From Bacillota bacterium (GTDB lineage Bacteria > Bacillota > Clostridia > Acetivibrionales > DTU013): 64,000 bases of DNA. Below the pieces are notes generated by a model. It searched no databases. It was not told where the DNA came from and saw only the letters and a program-made list of their open reading frames with translations. Shown here piece after piece: positions 17,776 through 26,794 of the stretch; position 1 is the stretch's first letter, and each line of letters opens with the position of its first letter. The stretch is from the NCBI GenBank assembly GCA_023435305.1, contig JAEYRV010000043.1, positions 31,922 to 95,921 on the forward strand. Reading direction: 5' to 3'. A program made the translations under genes and the position numbers.

Positions 17776-17904
17776 CTATGCTATGTCTTGAGGCACGAAG
17801 TTTTTCTCATGCCTCCTATATTCTCCAGATAGATATTTACTTAAAATTTTACAGTGTGTTTTCCCATATGATTCCACATTACTCCAATAAAAAATCCTTT
17901 TCAT
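17776..17904 (-). CDS. Possible 42-residue basic peptide between LuxR and SLH genes
   Basis: An ATG at 17904 opens a 42-residue frame beginning MKRIFYWSNVESYGK and ending in VPQDIA. It is rich in Lys, Arg, Tyr and His and has one cysteine. AAGGA lies about 12 bases upstream, which is weak spacing; an in-frame GTG at 17925 overlaps the LuxR stop and sits too close to AGGAGG. The frame ends exactly at a GC-rich hairpin. No signal peptide and no match to AgrD-type or other signal peptides that I know. It could be a leader peptide or a chance frame. Confidence 0.3.
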   Translation of the reverse strand: MKRIFYWSNVESYGKTHCKILSKYLSGEYRRHEKNFVPQDIA

Positions 17905-17921
17905 CCGATTACTTCGTCCTT

Positions 17922-18317
17922 TCACTCCCTCCTTTCGGCTGATTGCCCGTTGCTGTTTCCCCAGCACCGGAAATTAATGATGAGTTCCGCCTTTGATTTA
18001 ACCACCAGCTTCTTGTAAATTGCCATCTGGTGGGTATTTGCCGTGGAATAGGCGATTCCGAGCTTGACTGCTGTTTCCTTGAGTGTGCAACCCTCTAAAA
18101 GAAGCAGGAACACATCATGTTCTCTCGGTGTAAGCCTGGATGCTAGCTCCTTTTTTTCTGTATCATCAAGCCCCTGGTCCTTCCCGTAAGGAGCATCCCT
18201 CTGTCGGGCATCTTTACCAGGTTTGAGGACGCTATTTTTATCCTTTACCGCTACGGGTCTTATCCCCGTGAGAATTGCCTTGATTTTATCCCTTATCCCA
18301 CCGTTATCACCTCCCAA
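17922..18317 (-). CDS. LuxR-type DNA-binding protein (small, HTH only)
   Basis: The product of about 131 residues has a charged N-terminal half with no receiver or sensor domain and a C-terminal LuxR/GerE helix-turn-helix: LTPREHDVFLLLLEGCTLKETAVKLGIAYSTANTHQ in two parts, around residues 63-105. It resembles the HTH of the membrane LuxR protein upstream, so the two probably arose by duplication. The start is uncertain: the TTG at 18317 contains rather than follows the best GGGAGGTGAT ribosome site, and a non-canonical start a few codons later is possible. It precedes the SLH gene and may regulate it, but that is inference. Confidence 0.7.
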   Translation of the reverse strand: MGGDNGGIRDKIKAILTGIRPVAVKDKNSVLKPGKDARQRDAPYGKDQGLDDTEKKELASRLTPREHDVFLLLLEGCTLKETAVKLGIAYSTANTHQMAIYKKLVVKSKAELIINFRCWGNSNGQSAERRE

Positions 18318-18388
18318 TTATCCGGGGTCACCATTATTTTGGGTCGGTAAAGCAAAAAAATCAACTCATGAGTTTTAACTATTTATAT

Positions 18389-18422
18389 AAAAAACCTCCC
18401 TCATTAAAACTAATGAGGGAGG
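18389..18422 (-). terminator. Strong terminator of the membrane LuxR gene
   Basis: A 12-pair stem (CCTCCCTCATTA with TAATGAGGGAGG, 18395-18422) with a four-base loop is followed on the minus strand by TTTTTT. Confidence 0.9.
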
Positions 18423-18437
18423 CGGGAAAGCCTGATT

Positions 18438-19850
18438 TTACAGCTGTTTTATCAGATGCCCCTTGTTTTTGAAATGAAGTAGAAGCTCCGCTTTGCTGTT
18501 TATATTCAGTTTACGGTATATGGATGTATAATGCGTATTCACAGTGGGGTAAGCCAGGCTTAATATAGAGGCTATTTGCCGTAGCGTGTACCCGTCAAGC
18601 AGCAGCCTGCACACTTCCTTCTCCCTGTCAGTGAAACCATATCCATTTAAAACATCACCTACAGGAAACATATTCTTTCTTGTAAAATCGTCCATCCAGT
18701 CATGTGAAAATAAGTTTTTATAAAGCACCGGCGATAGAATTGTCACTACAAGAAACGACAATCCCGAGAGTGCGGCTGTTATAACCAGCAGTTTGTCGGG
18801 AATCAACGATGCCACAGTGCCTGCAAGTAGGATGGCAATCAATGTAAGTACAATGAAAACCAATAATGTTCTTTTAAAAAAGCTCATGGAAAAATTCCGT
18901 TTGATTATGCCTGCGCCCATGTAAAACGCTGCTATGTAACCAATGCCGGTCGCAAAACCCAAAATAATGAGAGCGAGCTGCAATAACGACTGGTTTTCAA
19001 AAAGCAATATCAGCATGCCGATGGTCGTAAGGACAAAGTAAATATTCCACATATGCCAGATGCTGTGTCTAAACATCAGCTGTATAATAAATACAAGGAC
19101 AACGCCGATGACTTGGCTGATTAAGTATGGTATTCTCCCTTCCCAATTTTGAACCAGGAACAATTGGGATTGAAAATACGTAATAAAAAAATAACAGAGG
19201 GCATATGTAAGTTCACACGCGATACTGCCGTTATGACGTGTTTGTTTGGGCATTTGAAGTAGTTCCAAATCCTTGCGCTTAACGCTGTACAGGCAATACA
19301 TCATGGCGGCAATAAAGAAAGCGGGAACTAAAACATCAATCACAGTATTTCTGATATTGGCATTTTTCATTATTGTACATATTGGCGATAAAGCCGCCAG
19401 CAACATAGCGCCGTATAAACGCTCCGCATTTTGCAGTGAGGCACAGTAAAACAAGGATGCGCTGATGGCACAGCCGCCCAGGCCTAAAAATCCAATAGCA
19501 GCCGGCAATAGTTTAAGTACTTCGGGAGGAAGCAGGAAGTATGATATGAATGATACTGCCGTAACTACCATGGAAATCCTAATAAACGCAAATACATGCC
19601 GATCTTTAAGTAAAAATATGGACATCGCCCCGATGCTATATGCGGACAGTAATATTGTTGAACTGTCAATACCGTAAAGTTCAACTTGTAAGCCAAAAAA
19701 GCTATACTGCATATCGGCAATTATAACCGCAAGTGGCAAAACCAGCATTAAGGGAAGCTTTTTCAGCCTGATGCAGCCAAAGTGAAGGTTTTCCCGGGTA
19801 TTCCACAGCTTATGCAGTGATGTTAAAAAAGTACATATAAATTTATTCAA
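18438..19850 (-). CDS. Polytopic membrane protein fused to a LuxR-type DNA-binding domain
   Basis: The 470-residue protein has about 12 hydrophobic segments from residue 30 to about 390, in an MFS-like arrangement, and ends in a LuxR/GerE helix-turn-helix (FTDREKEVCRLLLDGYTLRQIA and AYPTVNTHYTSIYRKL, about 405-455). This is the layout of membrane-bound LuxR regulators known mainly from Actinobacteria such as Eggerthella and from some Clostridia, thought to sense a membrane-accessible ligand and bind DNA from the membrane. The ligand and target are unknown. The start is TTG at 19850 with GGGGG a few bases upstream. It has its own strong terminator; the small LuxR gene, peptide frame and SLH gene lie directly downstream and are candidate targets. 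Confidence 0.85.
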   Translation of the reverse strand: MNKFICTFLTSLHKLWNTRENLHFGCIRLKKLPLMLVLPLAVIIADMQYSFFGLQVELYGIDSSTILLSAYSIGAMSIFLLKDRHVFAFIRISMVVTAVSFISYFLLPPEVLKLLPAAIGFLGLGGCAISASLFYCASLQNAERLYGAMLLAALSPICTIMKNANIRNTVIDVLVPAFFIAAMMYCLYSVKRKDLELLQMPKQTRHNGSIACELTYALCYFFITYFQSQLFLVQNWEGRIPYLISQVIGVVLVFIIQLMFRHSIWHMWNIYFVLTTIGMLILLFENQSLLQLALIILGFATGIGYIAAFYMGAGIIKRNFSMSFFKRTLLVFIVLTLIAILLAGTVASLIPDKLLVITAALSGLSFLVVTILSPVLYKNLFSHDWMDDFTRKNMFPVGDVLNGYGFTDREKEVCRLLLDGYTLRQIASILSLAYPTVNTHYTSIYRKLNINSKAELLLHFKNKGHLIKQL

Positions 19851-20152
19851 TATTGTCCCCCTTTATAAGACATCATATTTTCCATACACACCTATGTAGT
19901 GAGCATTATCTATCAAGTATAATATCTTATCATTTTCAACATCTAATCATAGTTATGCAAATTGTGTAAAAAACTGTATAATCAAATAATAACATGAAAA
20001 GATGTATTTTTCAAAAATAATTACCAATAAAGTAGCTATCTCCGTCAGCTTGTGGTATGTCTGTTACGGAAGGCAGATGTTCGTATCGTAGGCGGCGACA
20101 TATATGGATATCGATTATGAAAATATGGACGCCGGGGGCGTGGAAGCGCGTG
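19851..20152. other. Intergenic region of about 300 bases
   Basis: AT-rich spacer. A TATAAT at 19977-19982 on the plus strand lacks a convincing -35 partner. Downstream, a 20-codon frame (20104-20166) overlaps the small plus-strand gene in a different frame. No other feature was recognised. Confidence 0.4.
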
Positions 20153-20353
20153 ATGAAACTCCTTAATGAAAAGCCTGAAATGGTCGCGGAGATATTGGAG
20201 CACTTCAGTCAAGATCCTGACGTGGAGCGACACGCCGACGCTTTTTTGAATAACGCTGTCAAAACCATGATGGAAGTCATGGACTATGAAGAGCTCGCGC
20301 AGGTCGTTCAGGAAAACGCCGCGTACGAAGATCTCAATCGCGATAAACGTTAA
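20153..20353 (+). CDS. Small acidic helical protein, possibly a gene remnant
   Basis: An ATG at 20153 preceded by GGAAG at six bases gives 66 residues (MKLLNEKPEMVAEIL...), rich in Glu, Asp and Met, with long predicted helices and a charged end (NRDKR). No family is recognised. The reading frame is open further upstream to about 20057, and another short frame (MDIDYENMDAGG..., 20104-20166) overlaps it, which looks like one coding sequence broken by a frameshift. Base use with GCG and CGC codons differs from the AT-rich flanks, a possible sign of transfer. It stands alone on the plus strand between minus-strand genes. Confidence 0.4.
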   Translation: MKLLNEKPEMVAEILEHFSQDPDVERHADAFLNNAVKTMMEVMDYEELAQVVQENAAYEDLNRDKR

Positions 20354-20435
20354 TAGAATGGTCAGCGGGTTTTGTTATACATTGCTTTTGATAATCTTTT
20401 ATTTAAGAAATCGTTTTCTACGGCAAAAGATTCTA

Positions 20436-21905
20436 TCATTCAATATCCTCAACATCTATGAAATCATTCTTGAGCTCCCTGTCGAAGTGCTTGCCTATCA
20501 AGGCGCCAAGCTTCTTTCTGAACTCCGGATCCTTTTTGATCCTGTTGTCCAATTTCTCTGTCAGTTCCAGTTCGCGTACATTATATCCATCATAGAGGAA
20601 TATGCTCATATAAAATCTATCTTCGCCGTTATCTTCCTTTGCCAGCATCTCACTGAAAGGAACTGTTTTTTCCTTAAGCTGAGGGTTTGATGCGTCACTG
20701 TAATCATAATAGATGTAGGTGACCGTTTTATCAGTAAGCTGTAATACTTCAAAGCTTTCTTCCATACCAAAGTTTACATTGAAGCTCATCAGGAGAACGG
20801 GATATTCCGCTTTTTCAAAGTAGGCTCCGCCGGCCGCTTTATTTTCTGAAAGCATTGGTTCGATCAAAGCCCAATAGGTCAGCAATTTCGAACCGCTTCT
20901 TTCAAGGCTGAGCAAATGATCGCCTTTTTCATAGATATCGAACAGGTTATCTGGCAAATAGCTGTCGAACAAAAGGTCTATACCGTCTCCGTTTTCAATG
21001 ACCCTGGCCTTCAACCTCAACATAGTTTGAAAACCGTCTATGTATATCTCTGCGTAATGATATATACCTTCTTTAAAAATATAGATCGAGTAGAACATGT
21101 TCTGGTCAGGTGGTGCATACTCATTGAATGAATAGTCACCTACCCAGGAATCCAGTGACGCTGTATCTCCGGTGCTGCTATTTCCATTGCTGATATATGG
21201 GGCCAGTTTCTCAGGACCGAGTTTCTCAACATAATCGGCAACGCCAACAATACTGATCTCCATATCATTCATATTTATCTCATCATCCAGCCAGGGAATG
21301 CTGACAAATTCGCGTCCATGCTGAAAATACACTCCCACCGTGGGGAAATCTTCGGCTCCCGTCGGTCCAACACCTGTCATATAGCAGGCTATGACGATGA
21401 TATCCTTAAGGCCGTCATGATTCAGGTCATTTAAAGCGACGTCTGTTACTTCACTCAACATGGACCAGCTATTGCCATAGAAATTTGGCAATTCATAAAG
21501 CACTTTCCCATTGCCGTCCATAAGATACATCTTAAGTTTAAGGAGTCCGTCGACTTCAACTGAACCGGTGACGAAGGTGACCTGACCGTAATTCTCAAGT
21601 ACGATATCATACGACTGTTCAATAAATACTTTGAAGCCGCCATCCTTCAGTGTCTCGAGTGTCATTCCGGCATCCGGCAGGGCATTTCCCTGATCGTTAA
21701 CTGCTCTGGCACCCGATCCGCCTGGTACAGCGTCTGCGCCGTCTTTGCCTATACCGGAACCATCCGCTCCGGCATCAGCGCCAGGACCCATTACTGTCGC
21801 GCTATCCGAGCCCTCTGCTCCATCTTTCTTCGCACAGGCAGAAAACGTGAATATCAGACAAAATATAATTATTACTGCAATAGCCTTAGCTCTTCTATCA
21901 GGCAT
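20436..21905 (-). CDS. Lipoprotein with VCBS/FG-GAP-like repeat, paralogue A
   Basis: The 489-residue protein has a signal with lipobox FSAC (cysteine near residue 24), a Gly/Ala/Asp-rich linker to about residue 80, and a folded region with the calcium-site-like motif DLNHDGLKDIIVIA followed by CYMTGVGPTGAEDFPTVGVYFQ. This is the pattern of VCBS/FG-GAP-type propeller repeats found in secreted proteins. A weaker second half follows. The protein at 24703-26619 has the same segments and is a clear paralogue. The function is unknown; surface location is likely. GAGAGG precedes the ATG. The gene is separated from the upstream small-protein genes by a terminator. Confidence 0.7.
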   Translation of the reverse strand: MPDRRAKAIAVIIIFCLIFTFSACAKKDGAEGSDSATVMGPGADAGADGSGIGKDGADAVPGGSGARAVNDQGNALPDAGMTLETLKDGGFKVFIEQSYDIVLENYGQVTFVTGSVEVDGLLKLKMYLMDGNGKVLYELPNFYGNSWSMLSEVTDVALNDLNHDGLKDIIVIACYMTGVGPTGAEDFPTVGVYFQHGREFVSIPWLDDEINMNDMEISIVGVADYVEKLGPEKLAPYISNGNSSTGDTASLDSWVGDYSFNEYAPPDQNMFYSIYIFKEGIYHYAEIYIDGFQTMLRLKARVIENGDGIDLLFDSYLPDNLFDIYEKGDHLLSLERSGSKLLTYWALIEPMLSENKAAGGAYFEKAEYPVLLMSFNVNFGMEESFEVLQLTDKTVTYIYYDYSDASNPQLKEKTVPFSEMLAKEDNGEDRFYMSIFLYDGYNVRELELTEKLDNRIKKDPEFRKKLGALIGKHFDRELKNDFIDVEDIE

Positions 21906-22002
21906 CTAGTTCTGCCCTCTCAATCATAATGATACTATGTATAATTATACCATGATTTCTATCATCTTTCAAAGTTTATGGGAGAATTTCGAAACGCATA
22001 CA

Positions 22003-22031
22003 GAAAAACCTCAGAAAATGTATCCTGAGGT
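22003..22031 (-). terminator. Terminator of the small-membrane-protein pair
   Basis: ACCTCAG and CTGAGGT (22025-22031 and 22008-22014 read on the minus strand) form a seven-pair stem followed by TTTTT. Confidence 0.65.
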
Positions 22032-22127
22032 CATTATTGCGCAATACTGCCTCTGACTTCATCCGGCTCATGATCTACTTACCGCCATCTGGCTGGCCAT
22101 CACTGGCAGGTCATCACTGGCCAGCCA

Positions 22128-22289
22128 TCATCTGAAGAACGGCAGAATATATCTGACTATAAACCACAAGAATCCAAAGAATATTATCACATAGGCAGCA
22201 TATCTTATAAATGCAATAGCTACAGCGGTATAGTCCGCCTTCTTCTCAACATGTGTGTTCTTATATTCACCGTTTCTGTCGCTATCCAT
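22128..22289 (-). CDS. 53-residue single-pass membrane protein
   Basis: An ATG at 22289 with GGGAGG seven bases upstream opens a 53-residue frame ending in TGA at 22128. The charged N terminus (MDSDRNGEYKNTHVEKKADY) is followed by one or two closely spaced hydrophobic segments (AVAIAFIRYAAYVIIFFGFLW is the core) and a basic tail. The good ribosome site, balanced composition and position 28 bases after another small membrane protein gene support a real gene. No family is recognised. It may form a complex with the protein encoded just upstream. Confidence 0.65.
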   Translation of the reverse strand: MDSDRNGEYKNTHVEKKADYTAVAIAFIRYAAYVIIFFGFLWFIVRYILPFFR

Positions 22290-22317
22290 GCTAATCCTCC
22301 CGCTTTAGGAAATCAAA

Positions 22318-22506
22318 CTATCGGTTTTTCATCCTCTTTATCAGATATCTCAGCAGCAAAGCCAATAGTATATACAGGACGATCACAACCGCCAGAGTTG
22401 CAGCCCGTTCTCCCGCTGAACCGTCTGCCATCAGCACGGGGCCAAGTCCAAAGAAGGTCACAAGCATAAACAATATGATGAAAACAATATAGATCACCGC
22501 TTTCAT
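22318..22506 (-). CDS. 62-residue two-helix membrane protein (DUF6954-like)
   Basis: The product begins MKAVIYIVFIILFMLVTFFG, has a short loop with GPVLMADGSAGER, and a second hydrophobic helix ending in a basic KRMKNR tail. I believe this matches the small DUF6954 family of Firmicutes, whose function is unknown; that assignment is from memory of the pattern. AAGGAGG lies seven bases before the ATG. It is the first gene of a two-gene unit with the 53-residue membrane protein, and a terminator follows. Confidence 0.7.
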   Translation of the reverse strand: MKAVIYIVFIILFMLVTFFGLGPVLMADGSAGERAATLAVVIVLYILLALLLRYLIKRMKNR

Positions 22507-22625
22507 TGAACATCCTCCTTAACTGACAGCCTGTTTTATTTGCCTGCTGCTATCAATAATTATTACCCAAAACGATGTCGATTATTTTAATTACACAGCG
22601 GCCCGGTCAAACCTACAGCAAATCA

Positions 22626-24467
22626 TCAAACAACCGACACATGGTACTCCCTGAGCCAGAAATCGATCTGAACGAGGAACGCCAGAAGCTGAGGTGCATT
22701 CATCAGCTGTCCGAACCAGGGTATGTTTGTGTCCGGTTTTATCGACAATGCCAGAGCTCTCACATATTCCTTATCGATAAACGGCAGCAGCGGCGAGGCA
22801 TCATCATCGAGAACAGCCAGAATAAGATTCCTTACCGAATCAAGGTATGCCGGGTTGTGAGTCTTGGGATACGGGCTCTTTTTCCGCCACAGCACGTCCT
22901 CAGGAAGCATTCCCTCCAGTGCGTATCTCAGCAGACCCTTTTCCCGGTTATTATGGTACTTCATTTCCCACGGCACATTCCACATGTACTCGACAAGTCT
23001 GTGATCACAGAATGGCACACGCAGCTCCAACCCTACTGCCATGCTCATTCTGTCCTTTCTGTCCAGCAGCGTAGGCATCCATCTGGTGATATTGAAGTAG
23101 AACAATTCACGCATCCTGGCCTCTTCGGGACTGTCACCCCCGAGCGCCGGGACCTCATCAGCCGCCTCCTTATAGCGAGCAGCCGTATAGCTCACCGGGT
23201 CCATATATTCAACAAGATCCGGCGAAAGCAGCCTGATACGGTCATCCAGCCTTCGGGACCATGGGAATGTGGCAGTCCCGGGTTCGGCAGGTCTATAAAA
23301 CCATGGATAGCCTCCAAATATCTCATCGGCACATTCTCCCGACAAACCGACAGTTGCCCGCCTCTTAATCCATCGGCTGAAGAGCAGCAGGGACGAATCC
23401 ACATCAGTCATACCCGGGATATCTCTGGCAAGCACGGACGGAAAAAGAGCATCGACCAGCTCAGGCGTATCTATCAAGCATGTTGACTGCTTTGTACCCA
23501 GATACTCAGACACCCTTTTCACCCATGGAGAGTCGGAGTTGGGCTGAAACTCATTTACGGAAAAATGCTTATCATTACCGACATAATCTATTGAAAAGGT
23601 TTCAATTCGCTCTCCCCTGTCCCTGTATGCCTTTGACGCCACAGACGAAATTGCACTGGAGTCAAGTCCTCCAGACAGCAGGACACACAGGGGTACATCA
23701 GATACAAGCTGACGCGTTACGGCATCATAGAATAGTTCTCTGACTCTCCTGACTGTTTTACTAAAATCATCCTCATGGTTATGACTGTTCAAAGACCAAT
23801 ATTGCTTTATTCTGATGCCTTTATTATCAACAGTCATACAATAGCCCGGCTTGAGCTCGGAGATCCCTGAAAATACACCACAGCCCGGAGTCCTTGCAGG
23901 CCCCATCACAAAAATCTCTGCCACCCCTTCCCTGCCAAGCTCTGCAGGAACCAACGGATGAGACAGGATCGCCTTGATCTCGGAGGCAAATATGAAAAGG
24001 CTCCCTTTATCACAGTAGAAAAGAGGCTTAACACCTATCCTGTCCCTTGCCAGGAACAATGTCCCTTTTTGTACATCCCATATGGCAAATGCAAATATGC
24101 CATTCAATTTGTCGAGACATTCCTCTCCCCACTCTATGTAGGAGTCAAGCAGAACCTCCGTATCCGACCAGCCCTTGAAGGACCAGCCCTTTGTAATCAA
24201 CTGTTGCCTGATGTCCTCGGTGTTGTACAGCTCGCCATTATAAACGATCACATAGGAGCAGCCTCCCCTTGAAGCTTTCATAGGCTGCTTCCCTCCCTCA
24301 GGGTCGACAACTGTCAATCTCCGGTGGCCCAGTGCAACATTTGCATCCACCCAGTACCCATGGGCGTCAGGCCCCCTGTGAGCAAGCTTTTCAGTCATTT
24401 TTTCAAGTATATCCTTATCATTGGAAATGTTTCTTGAGAAGTCGGTAAAACCAACAATACCACACAT
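22626..24467 (-). CDS. asnB: Asparagine synthase (glutamine-hydrolysing)
   Basis: Converts aspartate to asparagine with glutamine as nitrogen donor and ATP. The 613-residue product starts MCGIVGF, so the glutaminase nucleophile Cys2 is present. The glutaminase domain covers about 1-200 (RRLTVVDPEGGKQPM, YNGELYN). The synthetase domain has the PP-loop SGGLDSS near residue 263 and SGECADEIFGGYPWF near 377. GGAGG precedes the ATG. Length and both domains are complete, so it is taken as metabolic AsnB rather than a peptide-modifying cyclase; no precursor or protease gene is nearby. It lies between two paralogous lipoprotein genes, an arrangement without obvious meaning. Confidence 0.93.
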   Translation of the reverse strand: MCGIVGFTDFSRNISNDKDILEKMTEKLAHRGPDAHGYWVDANVALGHRRLTVVDPEGGKQPMKASRGGCSYVIVYNGELYNTEDIRQQLITKGWSFKGWSDTEVLLDSYIEWGEECLDKLNGIFAFAIWDVQKGTLFLARDRIGVKPLFYCDKGSLFIFASEIKAILSHPLVPAELGREGVAEIFVMGPARTPGCGVFSGISELKPGYCMTVDNKGIRIKQYWSLNSHNHEDDFSKTVRRVRELFYDAVTRQLVSDVPLCVLLSGGLDSSAISSVASKAYRDRGERIETFSIDYVGNDKHFSVNEFQPNSDSPWVKRVSEYLGTKQSTCLIDTPELVDALFPSVLARDIPGMTDVDSSLLLFSRWIKRRATVGLSGECADEIFGGYPWFYRPAEPGTATFPWSRRLDDRIRLLSPDLVEYMDPVSYTAARYKEAADEVPALGGDSPEEARMRELFYFNITRWMPTLLDRKDRMSMAVGLELRVPFCDHRLVEYMWNVPWEMKYHNNREKGLLRYALEGMLPEDVLWRKKSPYPKTHNPAYLDSVRNLILAVLDDDASPLLPFIDKEYVRALALSIKPDTNIPWFGQLMNAPQLLAFLVQIDFWLREYHVSVV

Positions 24468-24702
24468 TATATCGCACCTCCTGATGTTGCAGACTTTACA
24501 CCTTTATGAAAGATGCAGTATTGAGTTATTCATAAATTCTGCCATTCAGCCAATAAAAAACGCCCTGGAAAGTCTTGTAAACTTTGATCAGAACGTCTTT
24601 GTTCAAATCTCCTATTCAATTATATGCAGGAGTGCCGCCATTGTTCCTTCATTATCATATATGAAACCTGATAATCAACGATCCTTTGCCGCTATTTCCT
24701 CC

Positions 24703-26619
24703 CTAATCTGCCATGCCGCACGAGAGCACCTTCTTATATCCGCCGTTATTATATTCATATACATAATAAAATGTACCTTCATGAACATTTTCATAAAAGA
24801 CCAGTTCCAGATCCATATCCCCGTTAATATCAATCAAGCCCAGCACATTATACTCTGATCTGTAAATCATCATATCCCCTTCATCTATTCCGCCATAGTA
24901 GGCGCTGTCCTTGTCCGCCTTACTGCGCAGAGCTTCGGCCAATACAGATATTTCGAACCCGCCTTTCTCTTCATTTACCAGCAGGAGATACGAAAAATTG
25001 TTGTTTTCCCTGAACCATCCACGAAGCGTCAAATAATCGGAAAGGTCAAAGCTGCACACTGATATCAAATGCTCTTGCTTACCATCGTTGTCCAGGTCTG
25101 CGCTTATTCCCTGAATGATTTCTTCCGTATATTCTCCATCGATCCTCTGATCAAGAAAGTCCTTTACTATAAAAGAATAAAACTCTTTACTATATACTGT
25201 CGGCTTTACAGAAAGAATATCTCCAGTTCTGCCGATTTCAACAGTTTCCGAAATATAGCTGATGGGTGTGTTATCTATGCTCACAGATATATTATCAAGG
25301 CCGTATTCATCAGTAAACGGCATGCTGCCTGTACCATTGCCAATGAGGTTAAAGTCGGAATAAATACTGTACCTGATATTTCCCTTCATTTTAGGAATAG
25401 TTTTTTGGGAATCGAGCCATTTACCCTCGTGGAAGCTTCCGGCCAGGAGGCCGTTGAAAGCCACCGGCACTATATTCGCGGCGCCTGCATCATCGCCCGT
25501 CCCGACATCGATATCGCCCAGGTAACTGATCACATCCTCTATAGCACTGTTTGCCCCGGCATCATTAATTTTCTCATCCAACTCCGGTTTATTGAAAAAA
25601 CTCTTCCCATTTTGAAAATATACACCGGCGACCGGGAACTCCTTAGCCCCATTCTCTCCGACACCAGTCATGTAATAGGCTATGACGATGATATCCTTTT
25701 GTCCGTCGTTGTTGGCATCGCTGAATGAAACCTCCGAGACCTCATACAGCATAGGCCATTGATTTCCATAGAAGTCCGGGAATTCATATGTCAGCCTGTT
25801 GTTTTCATCCGCCAGATAAAGCCTGAGTCCGAACAAACCATTTTCATTCTCCGAACCGCCTGTAATCAGTCTTGCTTTGCCGAAGCTGTCCGATTCGATA
25901 TTGAATGAATGCTCCTTAAATACCTTCAGCCCTTCCTTTTCAAGGTCCGCTAAACTTCTGCCGACGTTCTGCGGATTGGACTCCACCGGATCTCCCTTTG
26001 TGGCAGAAGCTGCAGGAATTTTCTTCAAAGTCTTTTCAAAATCAGCAAAAAGCGCTGCATAATCCTTCTCATCAGAATCGCTCAGCATTTTCATGTCACT
26101 TGTGAATTCATATATCTTGTCGTTGATGATCAGGTATTTCTCTCTCTTCTCCTCAACGACATCGGACCCGCCGTCAACACCAATTGGACTATCATATTGT
26201 ACAGATGTTTTGACAAAATACTTCAATGATTCATCGATATAATAAATGTTGTATGATACTCTTCCCATTTCACCATAAATATGTACTTCAATATACTTCA
26301 GGCTGTTATCGGAGTAGTACCCTTCGATTGTCCCACCCTCAGTCGAAGCATTATAGTCGCCCCGCTTAACTGTGTAATTGCTCCTGTTCTCGCGGGAATC
26401 CTGCACTTGTTTTTCAACATAAGACTCGATGCTGTCAAAATCGCCATTGTAAGGTGCATTATCATATTCACTATTCTGCATCAAGCCGTTTTCAGGCTGG
26501 CTTTCGTTATCATTGCCCTCTTTCCCGTCCTTCTTTGCGGAAGAACAGCCATAAAGCAATATTATTGAAGATATGATGAACAGAGCAAATATTGTCTTGA
26601 AACGCATTATAGTTTTCAT
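24703..26619 (-). CDS. Lipoprotein with VCBS/FG-GAP-like repeat, paralogue B
   Basis: The 638-residue protein has a signal with lipobox LLYGC (cysteine near residue 25) and a charged linker. Compared with paralogue A it has an extra N-terminal domain (about 50-190). A region shared with paralogue A follows, with DANNDGQKDIIVIAYYMTGV and a VAGVYFQNGKSF motif, and then a C-terminal domain with another calcium-site-like stretch DLDNDGKQEHLI and a final DINGDMDLELVFY. These are three VCBS/FG-GAP-type loops. Surface-exposed, function unknown. GGGAG lies about 11 bases before the ATG. The duplication with the 20436-21905 gene, with asnB in between, suggests a local rearrangement. Confidence 0.7.
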   Translation of the reverse strand: MKTIMRFKTIFALFIISSIILLYGCSSAKKDGKEGNDNESQPENGLMQNSEYDNAPYNGDFDSIESYVEKQVQDSRENRSNYTVKRGDYNASTEGGTIEGYYSDNSLKYIEVHIYGEMGRVSYNIYYIDESLKYFVKTSVQYDSPIGVDGGSDVVEEKREKYLIINDKIYEFTSDMKMLSDSDEKDYAALFADFEKTLKKIPAASATKGDPVESNPQNVGRSLADLEKEGLKVFKEHSFNIESDSFGKARLITGGSENENGLFGLRLYLADENNRLTYEFPDFYGNQWPMLYEVSEVSFSDANNDGQKDIIVIAYYMTGVGENGAKEFPVAGVYFQNGKSFFNKPELDEKINDAGANSAIEDVISYLGDIDVGTGDDAGAANIVPVAFNGLLAGSFHEGKWLDSQKTIPKMKGNIRYSIYSDFNLIGNGTGSMPFTDEYGLDNISVSIDNTPISYISETVEIGRTGDILSVKPTVYSKEFYSFIVKDFLDQRIDGEYTEEIIQGISADLDNDGKQEHLISVCSFDLSDYLTLRGWFRENNNFSYLLLVNEEKGGFEISVLAEALRSKADKDSAYYGGIDEGDMMIYRSEYNVLGLIDINGDMDLELVFYENVHEGTFYYVYEYNNGGYKKVLSCGMAD

Positions 26620-26794
26620 GAATAAATAATCTCCCGGACAGACCAGATGTGTGTTCTGTGTTTATACTTATACGCTGATGATCGTTTCTATACCCTTGAA
26701 TATGGTAACAGGTGTTGTCTTTAGCAATGGAAAAATGTTTACTAGACGTAATCATACCATATCCGGCGTGATTTTTCAATAAAGTATCAATGCC

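Noticed and set aside
22626..24467. Lasso-peptide or other peptide cyclase
   Set aside because: The enzyme is full-length AsnB with an intact glutaminase domain, and there is no precursor, protease or transporter gene beside it. A 26-codon frame in its leader (about 24529-24609) lacks a usable ribosome site.
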